The notes below the pieces were generated by a model. The model made no database searches. It was not told where the DNA came from and was given only the letters and a program-made list of their open reading frames with translations. The translations under genes were made by a program, and so were the position numbers. Below, piece by piece: positions 35,896-45,499 of a DNA stretch of 64,000 nucleotides (position 1 is the first letter of the stretch; the number at the start of each line of letters is the position of its first letter). Source of the DNA: Seongchinamella sediminis (GTDB lineage: Bacteria > Pseudomonadota > Gammaproteobacteria > Pseudomonadales > Halieaceae); the NCBI RefSeq assembly GCF_003457605.1, contig NZ_QRAN01000012.1:1-64000 (forward strand). The letters run 5' to 3'.

Positions 35896-38139
35896 TTAGC
35901 GGGCGGGGGCCGGCTTGCGCCGTCGCTTGCCCTTCATGGCTTTCTTCAGGGTCTGCTTGCTGTCGTAGTACCAGAAAGCAACCCGCCACAGGGGTGAGAG
36001 GGCTTTTCCCAGGTGAGCCTCATAGTAGTCGATAAACAGCTGCCGGTCCTGCCAGTTCAGCTTGTAGGCAATGCGGATCAGGTCCAGCAGGCGGTGCCGG
36101 GTCCTTACCCGGGAGCCGGCCCCGGACCAGATCCGCGCGCGGCCGATGTCGATGGCCATGGGTGCCACGCTGCCGTCATCGCGCTGTTGCAGCAGCAGGT
36201 TGCCGGACGACAGGTCCCGGTGGATAACCTGCTTGTTGTGCATATGACAGACAAAGCCGCTGAGCAGGTCAAACCAGGCGGCCTTGTCCAGACCCCCGTA
36301 CTGCTGCTCGCCCCGGTTGAGGGCGGCGTAGACATCGCGGGCGGAAAAGGCCTCGGGGATAAACTCGCAGAGATACCACGAATCACGCACCCCGGGCGAC
36401 TGGTGGGCCTCGTAAAATGCCAGCGGCAGTGGCGTGGCCACGCCCTTGCGCAGCATCTCGCAGGCGTTGTTCCAGTGCCGCCTGCCTTTGCTGGGATAAA
36501 AACGATAGGTAATGCGCTTGATTCCCTTGACCCGGTTCAGCTTCACCGTGACCTGCTGGCACAGCTCCCGCGGGTCGGCCACGTTCCAGAGGCGATTGCG
36601 GGCGTCCCGCAGCACCCTGGTTTCCGGCAGGTCGGCCAGTGCATCCGGATGCAGGCGGTCCGCCAGGTCGAGATCCTGCTGACGGTGGTCGGCGCGCAAC
36701 ATCCGGGCCCCGATCCAGTCGGCGTCGCGGTAGCCCGCCGACTGCCACCGGTGGCTGGACAGGTGGATAAAGTCGCGAATGCCCTCCGTCTGCAAGTTTT
36801 TGCAAACAGGTTGCGACGGAGGCTCTTCCAGGTCGATATACAGTGGATGCTCGTTGATCACCACCGGCTTATCCATGGGCTGGCCACTGGCGTCGCTGAA
36901 GCGGGCGCTGGTAAGAAGCTCTGCCGGGAGCAGGGCCTGCAGGGGCCAGGACTGGCCGTCGCGGGTCCATGCCAGCAGAAAATGCTGGTCCCGGGGGCCC
37001 CGGTAGTGGAACACGCTGACGCCCTCCGGGTCGTGCTCGGCACTGAGGCAGCGGGCCCCAGCAAGCCGTGACACGGTAGTAGCCAGGGCGCTGAAAGCCG
37101 GTGTCGGCGCAAAATTTGCGGCGTCACCGCGGATACGCTGGTAAAAACTCACCTGGTCGACCAGCGGGTAGTCGTTGGCCCCATCGTCGATCAGGCCATC
37201 GCGGGAGCAGATCAGCGGCCCCCAGTAAACCCGCCGCAGGGCTCCGCTGGCGGCGGCCAGGGCCAGGTAGCGCACCAGGTAGTCAACCCGCTTCTGTTCC
37301 GGCCAGGCCGAGCGCCGTTGCAGCCGTTTGATGGTCCAGCAGGTGTAGGTGCAGAGCAGCTCCGGGGCGCCCGCATTGCGGCCCAGCGCCTGCAGTATGC
37401 GCGCCTTTTTCACCAGATTGAGTTGTAGCGGGCCGCGCGCGAGCCAGCCCAGCACCCGGTGGTCGTAGGCTTCCGGCTCCAGCACCCTCTCGACGAAGAG
37501 ATTGTCGCTGTGCACCTCCGGCGACGCGCCTAACCGGCGTAACAGACCCAGGTAGGTGGCGTTGTACAGTGGTTCAAAGTCAGAAACATTGGGGCCCACC
37601 AGGCGCACGCTGTAGTTCTTCGCTACCTGGTGCGCCAGGTAGTTGGCCAGCAGAAAGCCCCGGGAGGAGAAGCCGGACCACTTGCCCCGATTGGGGGTGT
37701 TGCCTATTTCGAACAGCGCCACCTTGCCCGCGTAGTCGCGCAGGGTGGCATCGACAAAGCGCTGCCACTGCTGCTGCGCGTCGACATCATCGGCGAGAAT
37801 CTGTGCCTGGGCGAGGGGCGGCAACAGGTCCAGCAGCACCTCCACTTCTGCCGCCAGCAAACGCTGCAGGAGGCGCGCGGCGGGGCCCTGTGCACTGCCG
37901 TAGCTGAAGTCCATGCGCACCTGGTGAATGCCCAGTTCGGCAAGCCGCTCGAGGATGTAGTCGTCGCTGGCGGGATCATCCCCCGGCGCCACGTTCACCG
38001 CGAAGAAGTCCCGGTCTATCTCCAGGTTGGCATCGGGCCGATGGTCTGTGCCCAGCAGGCGGATGCACTGGACGGTGGCGCTGATGAATTCCCGGGCGGC
38101 AGCGGGGTAACCGTAGAGGGGGTGCAGCAGTTTGTTCAC
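35896..38139 (-). CDS. Glycosidase-like/Kdo-kinase-like (WaaP family) fusion protein
   Basis: About 747 residues from a GTG at 38139. The C-terminal part (from about residue 515) is a lipopolysaccharide-kinase fold: HRDLSSGNLLLQQ near residue 640 is the catalytic loop and AIDIGRARIW the metal-binding segment. The N-terminal half (RMDFSYG, LFEIGNTPNRGKWSG, then PNVSDFEPLYNATYLG) looks like a TIM-barrel glycosyl hydrolase, with a possible catalytic Glu in FEIGN. A basic tail (KGKRRRKPAPAR) ends it. The frame is open to 38586, but that part overlaps the SDR gene in another frame and looks random. It may act on a cell-surface glycan. No LPS genes are nearby. Confidence 0.7.
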   Translation of the reverse strand: MNKLLHPLYGYPAAAREFISATVQCIRLLGTDHRPDANLEIDRDFFAVNVAPGDDPASDDYILERLAELGIHQVRMDFSYGSAQGPAARLLQRLLAAEVEVLLDLLPPLAQAQILADDVDAQQQWQRFVDATLRDYAGKVALFEIGNTPNRGKWSGFSSRGFLLANYLAHQVAKNYSVRLVGPNVSDFEPLYNATYLGLLRRLGASPEVHSDNLFVERVLEPEAYDHRVLGWLARGPLQLNLVKKARILQALGRNAGAPELLCTYTCWTIKRLQRRSAWPEQKRVDYLVRYLALAAASGALRRVYWGPLICSRDGLIDDGANDYPLVDQVSFYQRIRGDAANFAPTPAFSALATTVSRLAGARCLSAEHDPEGVSVFHYRGPRDQHFLLAWTRDGQSWPLQALLPAELLTSARFSDASGQPMDKPVVINEHPLYIDLEEPPSQPVCKNLQTEGIRDFIHLSSHRWQSAGYRDADWIGARMLRADHRQQDLDLADRLHPDALADLPETRVLRDARNRLWNVADPRELCQQVTVKLNRVKGIKRITYRFYPSKGRRHWNNACEMLRKGVATPLPLAFYEAHQSPGVRDSWYLCEFIPEAFSARDVYAALNRGEQQYGGLDKAAWFDLLSGFVCHMHNKQVIHRDLSSGNLLLQQRDDGSVAPMAIDIGRARIWSGAGSRVRTRHRLLDLIRIAYKLNWQDRQLFIDYYEAHLGKALSPLWRVAFWYYDSKQTLKKAMKGKRRRKPAPAR

Positions 38140-38203
38140 GTCAGCGGGTCCAGTGCGCCGGGGAAGTAGGCGGCGAGTATAACAGGGACCGGCGCCAGAG
38201 GGG

Positions 38204-39004
38204 TCAGTCTCCGGCGTTGGCAGCGTCCAGGAACGCCGGTTTTTCGCCGCCGCCGTGCACCGCAAAGCTGGTGCCACTGACGTAGGAAGCCAGCGGCGAG
38301 GCCAGGAACAGGCAGGCGTTGCCGATATCCTCGGGCACCGCCATGCGCCCCAAGGGGATGGTGGACCCAACAGCGGCGATGCCCTCTTCGTCACCGTAGT
38401 GCAGATGCGCCTGCTCGGTGCGGGTGAGGCCGACAATGACCGCGTTGACCCGGACCTTTGGCGCCCATTCCACCGCCAGCGAGGTGCCCAGGTTGACCAG
38501 TCCCGCCTTGGCGGCGCCATAGGCGGCGGTGCCGGGGGAGGGGCGAATGGTACTGACGCTGGCAATATTGATAATACAGCCGCCACTGTCCTGCTGCTGC
38601 ATCACCCGGTTGGCGACCTGGCAGAAGTTGAGCGGGGCAATCAGGTTGAGCCGGATAATCGACTCGGAAAAACGTGGCGAGGCAGTGGCGGCGTCGGCGT
38701 GGGGGGCGCCACCGGCGTTGTTGACCAGCACATCGAGGCGGCCGAACTGCTGTACAGCGAATTCGACGCAGGCCTCCACCTGCTCGAAGTCGCGCACGTC
38801 ACAGGGGGTGAACAGCGCCTGCCTGCCGCCGGCCGCCGGCAGGGAATCCGGTTGTGAGCGCCCGCAAATCAATACCTCGGCGCCGGCGGCCAGGAAGCTC
38901 TCGCTGATACCGCGGCCGATTCCCTTGCCACCGCCGGTGACCAGCACCACTTTGCCGTGAAAGTCCATTGCTTCAGCGGATGTGGGATTACCCGTGCTGT
39001 CCAT
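38204..39004 (-). CDS. Short-chain dehydrogenase/reductase
   Basis: A 266-residue classical SDR: VTGGGKGIGRGISESF cofactor loop, NNAGGAP, and the active site from IASVSTIRP to YGAAKAG. GGGGAG lies 7-8 bp before the ATG at 39004; a second ATG at 38968 lacks a site. It is divergent from the second npdG across 207 bp, so it might be an F420-pathway-associated or simply adjacent reductase. No more precise role is visible. Confidence 0.85.
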   Translation of the reverse strand: MDSTGNPTSAEAMDFHGKVVLVTGGGKGIGRGISESFLAAGAEVLICGRSQPDSLPAAGGRQALFTPCDVRDFEQVEACVEFAVQQFGRLDVLVNNAGGAPHADAATASPRFSESIIRLNLIAPLNFCQVANRVMQQQDSGGCIINIASVSTIRPSPGTAAYGAAKAGLVNLGTSLAVEWAPKVRVNAVIVGLTRTEQAHLHYGDEEGIAAVGSTIPLGRMAVPEDIGNACLFLASPLASYVSGTSFAVHGGGEKPAFLDAANAGD

Positions 39005-39211
39005 ATAGTTTTACTCCCCAGTACCCTCTTTAGCGGATACTTGTGATCGAAAGGTGATTTCCATAAGATGCCAGCGGCGCCGCCAATCCTATCTGAACAA
39101 AAGGGGGCTGGGAACTGAGCGGCCTGCGCCATCGCTGCGTAGAACACACTAGGCGGAGATGGTAGTAATTGCTGTACTCCTTCATCGTAAACCCCCATCA
39201 GGACACACATT

Positions 39212-39892
39212 ATGACAACAGAGACATTACCCGTACTGGCCATACTGGGTGGCACCGGCGACCTCGGCACCGGACTGGCCCGGCGCTGGGCGCAGGTCGG
39301 CTACCAGGTGATTATCGGTTCCCGCACCCAGGAAAAGGCGGAGGCTGCGGTGGCGGACCTGCGCGAGGTGATGGCCGAACGCGGCGTGGCCGAAATCAGC
39401 GTCCAGGCAATGGAGAACCTGGCGGCGGCGGAAGCCGCTGACATCGTTGCCATTACCGTTCCCTTCAGCCACCAGGCGAGTACCCTGGAGCAGGTAAAAT
39501 CTGCGCTGACGGGCAAAATACTGATCGACGTTACCGTGCCGCTGGTCCCGCCCAAGGTTGCCAGGGTGCAGCTGCCGGAAGGCGGCAGCGCCGGGCAGAT
39601 CGCCCAGGATTTGCTGGGCGAGGAAGTGGCCGTGGTATCCGCGTTCCAGAACGTCGCGGCCGCCCACCTGCAGGAGGGCAGCGGCCTGGATTGTGATGTG
39701 CTGGTATGCGGCAACAAGAAAGCGGCCCGGGAAGAGGTGATCAAGCTGGTTGAGGCCGCGGGCATGCGCGGTTTCCACGCCGGCATGATCAACAACGCCG
39801 CTGCCGCCGAGGCCCTGACCTCGGTGTTGATCGTCATCAACAAGCAATACAACTGCCACGCCGGTATTCGCATTACCGGGCTCGACGCGTAG
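39212..39892 (+). CDS. npdG: F420H2:NADP oxidoreductase (NpdG/Fno family), copy 2
   Basis: A 226-residue paralogue of the 2495-3169 gene, with the same AILGGTGDLGTGLARRW, GSRTQEKAEAA, DVTVPLVPPKVA, VSAFQNVAAAHLQ and AAGMRGFHAG blocks. It would balance the NADPH and F420H2 pools. AGGA lies 8 bp before the ATG. It is first in a five-gene plus-strand operon with cofE 10 bp downstream. Differences from copy 1 are spread over the whole length and codon use is more GC-rich here, so the copies are not a recent duplication. Confidence 0.92.
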   Translation: MTTETLPVLAILGGTGDLGTGLARRWAQVGYQVIIGSRTQEKAEAAVADLREVMAERGVAEISVQAMENLAAAEAADIVAITVPFSHQASTLEQVKSALTGKILIDVTVPLVPPKVARVQLPEGGSAGQIAQDLLGEEVAVVSAFQNVAAAHLQEGSGLDCDVLVCGNKKAAREEVIKLVEAAGMRGFHAGMINNAAAAEALTSVLIVINKQYNCHAGIRITGLDA

Positions 39893-39902
39893 CAGGCATC
39901 CC

Positions 39903-40676
39903 TTGGCCGCTGCGGCCCGCATCGAACTCATCGCACTGGACGGTTTTCCCCGGGTTGAACCCGGGGACGACCTGGTGCGCCTGATTGCCGGCTCACTTGC
40001 GGCCAATGCCCTTACCCTCCAGCCCGGCGATGTGCTGGTGCTGGCCCAGAAGATAGTCTCCAAGTCTGAGGATCGCTACGTCAGCCTGGCGGACGTCGCA
40101 CCCTCCGCCGAGGCCCTGGAGCTCGCCGCCAGGGCCGACAAGGACCCGCGGCAGGCGGAGCTTATCCTGCGCGAGAGTCGCGAGGTTCTGCGGGTGCGCC
40201 CGGGGGTGATTATCGTCGAGCACCGCAACGGCTACGTGCACGCCAATGCTGGTATTGATAAGTCCAACATCGAGATCGACCCGGACAAGCCCCGGGTGCT
40301 GCTGTTGCCGAAAGACCCGGACGCCTCGGCGCAGCGCCTGCGCCGGGAACTGGAACGGCTGACCGGGATTGCCCCCCAGGTCATTATCAATGACAGCGCG
40401 GGTCGCGCCTGGCGCAACGGCACCGTCGGTATCGCCATTGGCACCGCGGGTTTCGAGCCGCTGTTCAACCAGATAGGCGACAAAGATATGTTCGGCAACG
40501 TGCTGGAGGTCACCGAACCCGCGGTGGCCGATGAACTGGCCGCGGCGGCGTCACTGGTGATGGGGCAGGCAGCAGAAGCCTGTCCGGTGGTGCTGGTGAG
40601 GGGGGCGCGGCTGAAGCCCGCCGAGACCGGTTCCCGCAGCCTGTTGCGTGACAGCAGTCTGGATATGTTCCGCTGA
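39903..40676 (+). CDS. cofE: CofE, F420-0:gamma-glutamyl ligase
   Basis: A 257-residue GTP-dependent ligase that adds the gamma-linked glutamates to F420-0. Family segments are DVLVLAQKIVSKSEDRYV near the N-terminus, GVIIVEHRNGYVHANAGIDKSN, INDSAGRAWRNGTVG and IGDKDMFGNVLEVTEPAVAD. Its length is that of archaeal CofE; the extra FMN domain of actinobacterial FbiB is absent. The start appears to be a TTG at 39903. The stop overlaps cofD (TGATG). Confidence 0.92.
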   Translation: MAAAARIELIALDGFPRVEPGDDLVRLIAGSLAANALTLQPGDVLVLAQKIVSKSEDRYVSLADVAPSAEALELAARADKDPRQAELILRESREVLRVRPGVIIVEHRNGYVHANAGIDKSNIEIDPDKPRVLLLPKDPDASAQRLRRELERLTGIAPQVIINDSAGRAWRNGTVGIAIGTAGFEPLFNQIGDKDMFGNVLEVTEPAVADELAAAASLVMGQAAEACPVVLVRGARLKPAETGSRSLLRDSSLDMFR

Positions 40677-41638
40677 TGCTGGCCGCGGACACAAGGGTGC
40701 TCGCGCTCACCGGTGGGGTGGGGGGCGCCAAGCTCTGCCTGGGACTGGACTGCCTGCTGCCCGCCGGCGCGCTGCAGGTGCTGGTGAACACCGGCGACGA
40801 TTTCGAGCACCTGGGTCTGCACATCAGCCCCGACATCGACACCCTGCTTTACACGCTTGCCGGGCGCTCCAACCAGGCCCAGGGCTGGGGCCTGGAAGGG
40901 GAATCCTGGAATGCCATGGCGGCCCTGGAAGAACTGGGCGGCAGCACCTGGTTCCGGCTCGGTGACCGGGACCTCGCCACCCACCTGTTTCGCACCGCGC
41001 GGCTGGCAGCGGGGGACGACCTGGCCCGGGTGACGGCGGAGCTGGCCCAGCGCCTGGGTATTGCCAGCGGCATTCATCCCATGTCCAGCCAGCCCGTGCG
41101 CACCACCGTACACAGCGATGAGGGGGATTTGCCGTTCCAGCACTACTTTGTGCGCCGCCAGTGTGAACCGCAGGTGAGCGGATTCAGCTTCGAGGGCATT
41201 GCCGAGGCAGCGCCGAACCCGGCGTTGGTGGCCATGCTCGCGGAAAACCGGTTCAGCCATGTGCTGGTGTGTCCCTCCAACCCCTTCGTCAGCATCGACC
41301 CGATACTGCAACTGCCGGGCCTGTGGTCGGCCCTGCGCGACTGCGACGCACCGGTCATCCTGGTGTCGCCGATTGTCGCCGGGCAGGCGATCAAGGGGCC
41401 GGCGGCGAAAATGATGGCCGAGTTGCAGGTCCCGGTAACGGCGACCGGCGTTGCCCGGCACTACGCCAGTCACTACCCCGGGCTGGTGGACTATTTCCTG
41501 ATCGACGAAAGTGACGCTACACTGGCGGGCGACATTGACCAACTGGGATTGCAAGCGCGGGTGGCGCCCACCCTGATGAAAACCCTGGATCAAAAAATCG
41601 AACTGGCCCGGCATTGCCTGGCTCTGGAGGCCCGGTGA
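40676..41638 (+). CDS. cofD: CofD, phospholactyl (2-phospho-L-lactate) transferase
   Basis: A 320-residue enzyme that joins the CofC product to Fo, giving F420-0 or dehydro-F420-0. The N-terminal LTGGVGGAKLCLGL, LVNTGDDFEHLGLHISPDID and later VCPSNPFVSIDPIL and VSPIVAGQAIKGPAAKM match the family closely. It overlaps cofE by one base and the fusion gene by 4 bp (GTGA), so the cluster is translated in a chain. No second CofD lies in the window, so locus 1 would depend on this gene. Confidence 0.94.
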   Translation: MLAADTRVLALTGGVGGAKLCLGLDCLLPAGALQVLVNTGDDFEHLGLHISPDIDTLLYTLAGRSNQAQGWGLEGESWNAMAALEELGGSTWFRLGDRDLATHLFRTARLAAGDDLARVTAELAQRLGIASGIHPMSSQPVRTTVHSDEGDLPFQHYFVRRQCEPQVSGFSFEGIAEAAPNPALVAMLAENRFSHVLVCPSNPFVSIDPILQLPGLWSALRDCDAPVILVSPIVAGQAIKGPAAKMMAELQVPVTATGVARHYASHYPGLVDYFLIDESDATLAGDIDQLGLQARVAPTLMKTLDQKIELARHCLALEAR

Positions 41639-44600
41639 GCGGTACCCATGCCCTGATTCCCCTGAAGTCGCTGGACCGGGCCAAGAGCCGGCTGGCCGCC
41701 GTAATGACCTCGGCGCAGCGCTCGGACCTGGTTGAGGCCATGGCCCGGGACGTGCTCGCGGTGCTGGTGGAACACCCGGCCATCGACGCTATCACCCTGG
41801 TATCCGATGATCCGGATGCCCGGCGCATCGCGGCGGAATGCGGCGCGTTATTTATCGCCGAGAGCGAGCTGGCCCCGCCCGGGCAGCCGCTGCGGGGCCT
41901 GAATGCGGTGGTTGCCGCGGCAACGGAGCGCTTAATTGCCACCGGCGCCGAGCGCCTGCTGGTGGTGCATGGGGACGTCCCCGCCCTGCAGGCGGCGGAA
42001 CTGGACCGGGCGCTGGACCTGCAATCGACAGGTGGCGGCCTGGTGATAGGCTCCGACCGGGAACTGCAGGGCAGCAACCTGCTGGTGTTTGCCGCCGACG
42101 CCTGCCCCCGGTTCAGCTTTGGGCCCAACAGCCGGGCTGCCCACCAGCGCTGGGCCGAGGACTTGGGGCAGACTGTGCAGGTGGTACAAGAGCCTGGTAT
42201 CGCGCTTGATGTCGATGATATGGACGACCTCCAGTGCCTGCTGGCCAGCGCCGGCATGGGCCGGCATACCGCCGCCTGCCTGCGCCGTTCCGGGTTGGCA
42301 CAAACACTGGCCAGGCCGTCTGGCGACAGCTGGCAGGCACTGCAGACAAAGCTGCTGGCGGGTGAGCTGCCCAGCGAGGCGGAAGCCCTGTCACTGGCGG
42401 CTTTTACTGATACTGCTGCCCTGGCGGAGCTTGCCGGGGCCCAGCGCGATCGCGGTCATGGCAATGTACTGACCTACTCGCGCAAGGTGTTCATCCCCCT
42501 GACCCAGCTGTGCCGGGATGTCTGTCATTACTGTACCTTTGCCCAGACCCCGAAAAAAATCGACCAGCCCTTTATGCCCGTGGAAGAGGTGCTGGAACTG
42601 TGTCGCCAGGGCGCCGCCCTGGGCTGCCAGGAAGCCCTGTTTACGCTCGGTGAAAAGCCCGAACTGCGCTACGGCACCGCGCGCAAGGCCCTTGCGGGAA
42701 TGGGCTATGCCACGACGCTGGAATACGTGCGCGATGTGGCCGCCAGGGTACTGGCGGAAACCGGCCTGTTACCGCATATCAACGCGGGTTGCATGAGCAG
42801 CGAAGAAATCGCCGCGCTGCGGCCGGTCAGCGCCTCCATGGGCATCATGCTGGAATCCGCCTCGCCGCGGCTCTGTGAGAAGGGCATGCCCCACTACGGC
42901 TCCCCTGACAAGGCCCCGGCGGTGCGGCTGGCTACCATCGAGCGGGCGGGGCAGGCCCGGGTGCCGTTTACCTCGGGTATTCTCATCGGTATCGGTGAAA
43001 CCCGTCGCGAACGCATCGAGTCTCTGCTGGCACTGCGCGAGTTGCATTTGCGCCATGGCCACCTGCAGGAGGTGATCGTCCAGAACTTCCGCGCCAAGCC
43101 GGGCACGCTGATGGCCAACGCCCCCGAGCCGGATTTGCCGGAGCTGCTGTGGACCATCGCCGTCGCCCGGCTGGTATTTGGGCCGCAGATGAGTATCCAG
43201 GCGCCACCCAACCTGAGCCCCGGGGTGCTGCCGCAACTGGTAGCCGCGGGGATTAATGACTGGGGCGGGGTATCGCCGCTGACGCCTGACCATGTCAATC
43301 CGGAAGCCCCCTGGCCGCACCTGGACAAGCTGGCCCGGGAAACCGGGGCCGCCGGCAAGTTTCTCGACCAGCGACTGACGATTTACCCGGCCTATGTCCG
43401 CCGGGCGGAGCAATGGCTGGATCCGGCGCTGCAGCCGGCGGTACTCAATCACAGCGACAGTATGGGCTACGCGCGCCGGGACGACTGGGTGCCGGGAGAA
43501 GAGCGCCCGGTGCCGGCGGTGGAAGCGGCGCTGATGGCCAGGGCGCCGGACAGCCACCGGGTTGATCCCGAACTGCGGCGGATCGTCGACCTCTGCCGGC
43601 AACAGGCCGCGCTGGAACCGGCGCAAGTGACCCGGCTATTTGAGAGCCGGGGGGCCGATTTCGCCTACCTGGTGCAGGCCGCGGACGAGTTGCGCCAGGC
43701 GGTGGCGGGAGACGCCGTCAGCTACGTGGTCAATCGCAATATCAATTACACCAACGTCTGTTATTTCAAGTGCCAGTTCTGTGCGTTTTCCAAGGGCAAG
43801 GCCAGTGAGAACCTGCGCGGCAGGCCCTACGACATCAGTGGCGAGGAGATTGCCCGCCGCTGCGTCGAGGCCTGGGAGCGGGGCGCCACCGAAGTCTGTA
43901 TGCAGGGAGGCATCCACCCGGACTATACCGGCCAGACCTACCTGGACATCCTGGCCACGGTGCGCTCGGCGACCCCCGACATGCACATTCATGCCTTCTC
44001 TCCGCTGGAAGTCTGGCAGGGTGCCCAGACGCTGGGGGTGAGTGTGGAGAACTTCCTGTTGCGCCTGCAGCGTGCCGGCCTCAACACGCTGCCGGGAACC
44101 GCGGCCGAAGTGCTCCACGACGAGGTTCGGGCCACGCTGTGCCCCGACAAGCTGAACAGCCGGGAGTGGCTGCAGGTGATGGAGACCGCGCATGGAATCG
44201 GTCTGCGCACCACCGCCACGATTATGTATGGCCACATCGAGACGCCGGCGCACTGGGCGCATCACCTGCTGGCCCTGCGGGAGCTGCAGCAGCGGACGGG
44301 CGGCTTTACCGAGTTTGTGCCCCTGCCCTTCGTGCACATGGAAGCCCCCATGTACCTCAAGGGAAAGGCCCGCCGTGGCCCCACCTTTCGCGAGGCGCTG
44401 CTGATGTACGCCGTCGCCCGGCTGGTGTTTTACGGCTTTATCGACAATATCCAGGCTTCCTGGGTCAAGATGGGAGAGCAGGGCGTGGCCGCCTCCCTGG
44501 CAGCGGGTTGTAACGACCTCGGCGGCACCCTGATGAACGAGAGCATTACCCGGGCCGCGGGCTCTGGCCATGGCCAGGAGTGGGCGCCTGCCAGAATGGA

Positions 44601-44808
44601 AGCGCAGGTGAGCGCCGCCGGCCGGACCGCGCGCATGCGCAACACCCTGTATGGCGATGTCTGCGGTTCCCGGCGGCTGGCGGCGTTCAACGCCGCACCC
44701 CTGGCGGCCGCCGAGAACGCCGCTGCGGGGAAGGCGGAACGCAGCAAGCTCATTGCCACGGTCTCGGTCGGCTGCGAGCAGGTATTCCTGCCGGCGGCCT
44801 GTGACTGA
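41635..44808 (+). CDS. CofC-CofG-CofH fusion: guanylyltransferase plus Fo synthase in one chain
   Basis: A 1057-residue protein with three F420-pathway enzymes. Residues about 1-215 are CofC ([42 protein letters not shown]). About 215-275 correspond to the poorly conserved start of a free-standing FbiC. About 275-610 are CofG with C293-x3-C297-x2-C300. About 640-1055 are CofH with C709-x3-C713-x2-C716 and the HAFSPLE and [16 protein letters not shown] blocks. I use the GTG at 41635, which overlaps the cofD stop and has GGAGG just upstream; an ATG at 41614 would add 7 residues. No stop or frame change separates the domains. Locus 1 has the same modules as two overlapping genes. Confidence 0.93.
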   Translation: MSGTHALIPLKSLDRAKSRLAAVMTSAQRSDLVEAMARDVLAVLVEHPAIDAITLVSDDPDARRIAAECGALFIAESELAPPGQPLRGLNAVVAAATERLIATGAERLLVVHGDVPALQAAELDRALDLQSTGGGLVIGSDRELQGSNLLVFAADACPRFSFGPNSRAAHQRWAEDLGQTVQVVQEPGIALDVDDMDDLQCLLASAGMGRHTAACLRRSGLAQTLARPSGDSWQALQTKLLAGELPSEAEALSLAAFTDTAALAELAGAQRDRGHGNVLTYSRKVFIPLTQLCRDVCHYCTFAQTPKKIDQPFMPVEEVLELCRQGAALGCQEALFTLGEKPELRYGTARKALAGMGYATTLEYVRDVAARVLAETGLLPHINAGCMSSEEIAALRPVSASMGIMLESASPRLCEKGMPHYGSPDKAPAVRLATIERAGQARVPFTSGILIGIGETRRERIESLLALRELHLRHGHLQEVIVQNFRAKPGTLMANAPEPDLPELLWTIAVARLVFGPQMSIQAPPNLSPGVLPQLVAAGINDWGGVSPLTPDHVNPEAPWPHLDKLARETGAAGKFLDQRLTIYPAYVRRAEQWLDPALQPAVLNHSDSMGYARRDDWVPGEERPVPAVEAALMARAPDSHRVDPELRRIVDLCRQQAALEPAQVTRLFESRGADFAYLVQAADELRQAVAGDAVSYVVNRNINYTNVCYFKCQFCAFSKGKASENLRGRPYDISGEEIARRCVEAWERGATEVCMQGGIHPDYTGQTYLDILATVRSATPDMHIHAFSPLEVWQGAQTLGVSVENFLLRLQRAGLNTLPGTAAEVLHDEVRATLCPDKLNSREWLQVMETAHGIGLRTTATIMYGHIETPAHWAHHLLALRELQQRTGGFTEFVPLPFVHMEAPMYLKGKARRGPTFREALLMYAVARLVFYGFIDNIQASWVKMGEQGVAASLAAGCNDLGGTLMNESITRAAGSGHGQEWAPARMEAQVSAAGRTARMRNTLYGDVCGSRRLAAFNAAPLAAAENAAAGKAERSKLIATVSVGCEQVFLPAACD

Positions 44809-45493
44809 GCGTACTGTCAAGCTCGAACCGAGTTGGCTGGAGCCGCTGGCAGCCGAATTCGAGCAGCCCTACATGCAGCAGCTACGGGCGTTCCTGCAGG
44901 GGGAAAAGGCCGCGGGTAAACGCATCTTCCCCGCCGGTGACGAGATGTTCAGCGCTTTCGACCACACTCCGCTGGACGCGGTGAAAGTGGTTATCCTCGG
45001 CCAGGACCCCTACCACGGCGAGGGCCAGGCCCATGGCCTTTGCTTTTCCGTCCGCCCCGGTACCAGGGTGCCGCCCTCGCTGCAGAACATTTACAAGGAA
45101 ATCAATGCCGAGCTGGGGCTGCCGATACCGGACCACGGCTACCTCACCCACTGGGCAGACCAGGGGGTGCTGCTGCTCAACAGCGTGTTATCGGTGGAAA
45201 GCGCCCGGGCGGCGTCTCACCAGGGCAAGGGCTGGGAGAGCTTTACCGACCGGGTGATCGAGATCATCAATACCCGGCGTGAGGGCGTGGTATTCATGCT
45301 GTGGGGCAGCTACGCCCAGCGCAAGGGCGCCATTATCGACCGCCAGCGCCACTGCGTACTGACAGCGCCGCACCCCTCACCGCTCAGCGCCCACCGCGGT
45401 TTTTTTGGCTGTGGTCATTTCCGGGCGGCCAATGAGTATTTGCAGGACCGGGGGCAGGCGCCTATCGACTGGTCCCTGCCGGCGCTGGCCTGA
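44801..45493 (+). CDS. ung: Uracil-DNA glycosylase
   Basis: A 230-residue family 1 uracil-DNA glycosylase: catalytic Asp in [17 protein letters not shown] near residue 66, [10 protein letters not shown], and the DNA-intercalation loop [14 protein letters not shown] near 190. The GTG at 44801 overlaps the fusion gene by 8 bp; the open frame extends upstream only as read-through of another frame. It appears to be co-transcribed with the F420 genes. It removes uracil from DNA and has no known link to F420. Confidence 0.95.
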   Translation: MTERTVKLEPSWLEPLAAEFEQPYMQQLRAFLQGEKAAGKRIFPAGDEMFSAFDHTPLDAVKVVILGQDPYHGEGQAHGLCFSVRPGTRVPPSLQNIYKEINAELGLPIPDHGYLTHWADQGVLLLNSVLSVESARAASHQGKGWESFTDRVIEIINTRREGVVFMLWGSYAQRKGAIIDRQRHCVLTAPHPSPLSAHRGFFGCGHFRAANEYLQDRGQAPIDWSLPALA

Positions 45494-45499
45494 AACGGC

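Noticed and set aside
40232-44820. Minus-strand open frames of 285-460 codons opposite cofE, cofD and the fusion gene
   Set aside because: No recognisable domains, full overlap with strongly supported F420 genes and composition rich in Gln, Arg and His typical of antisense frames.
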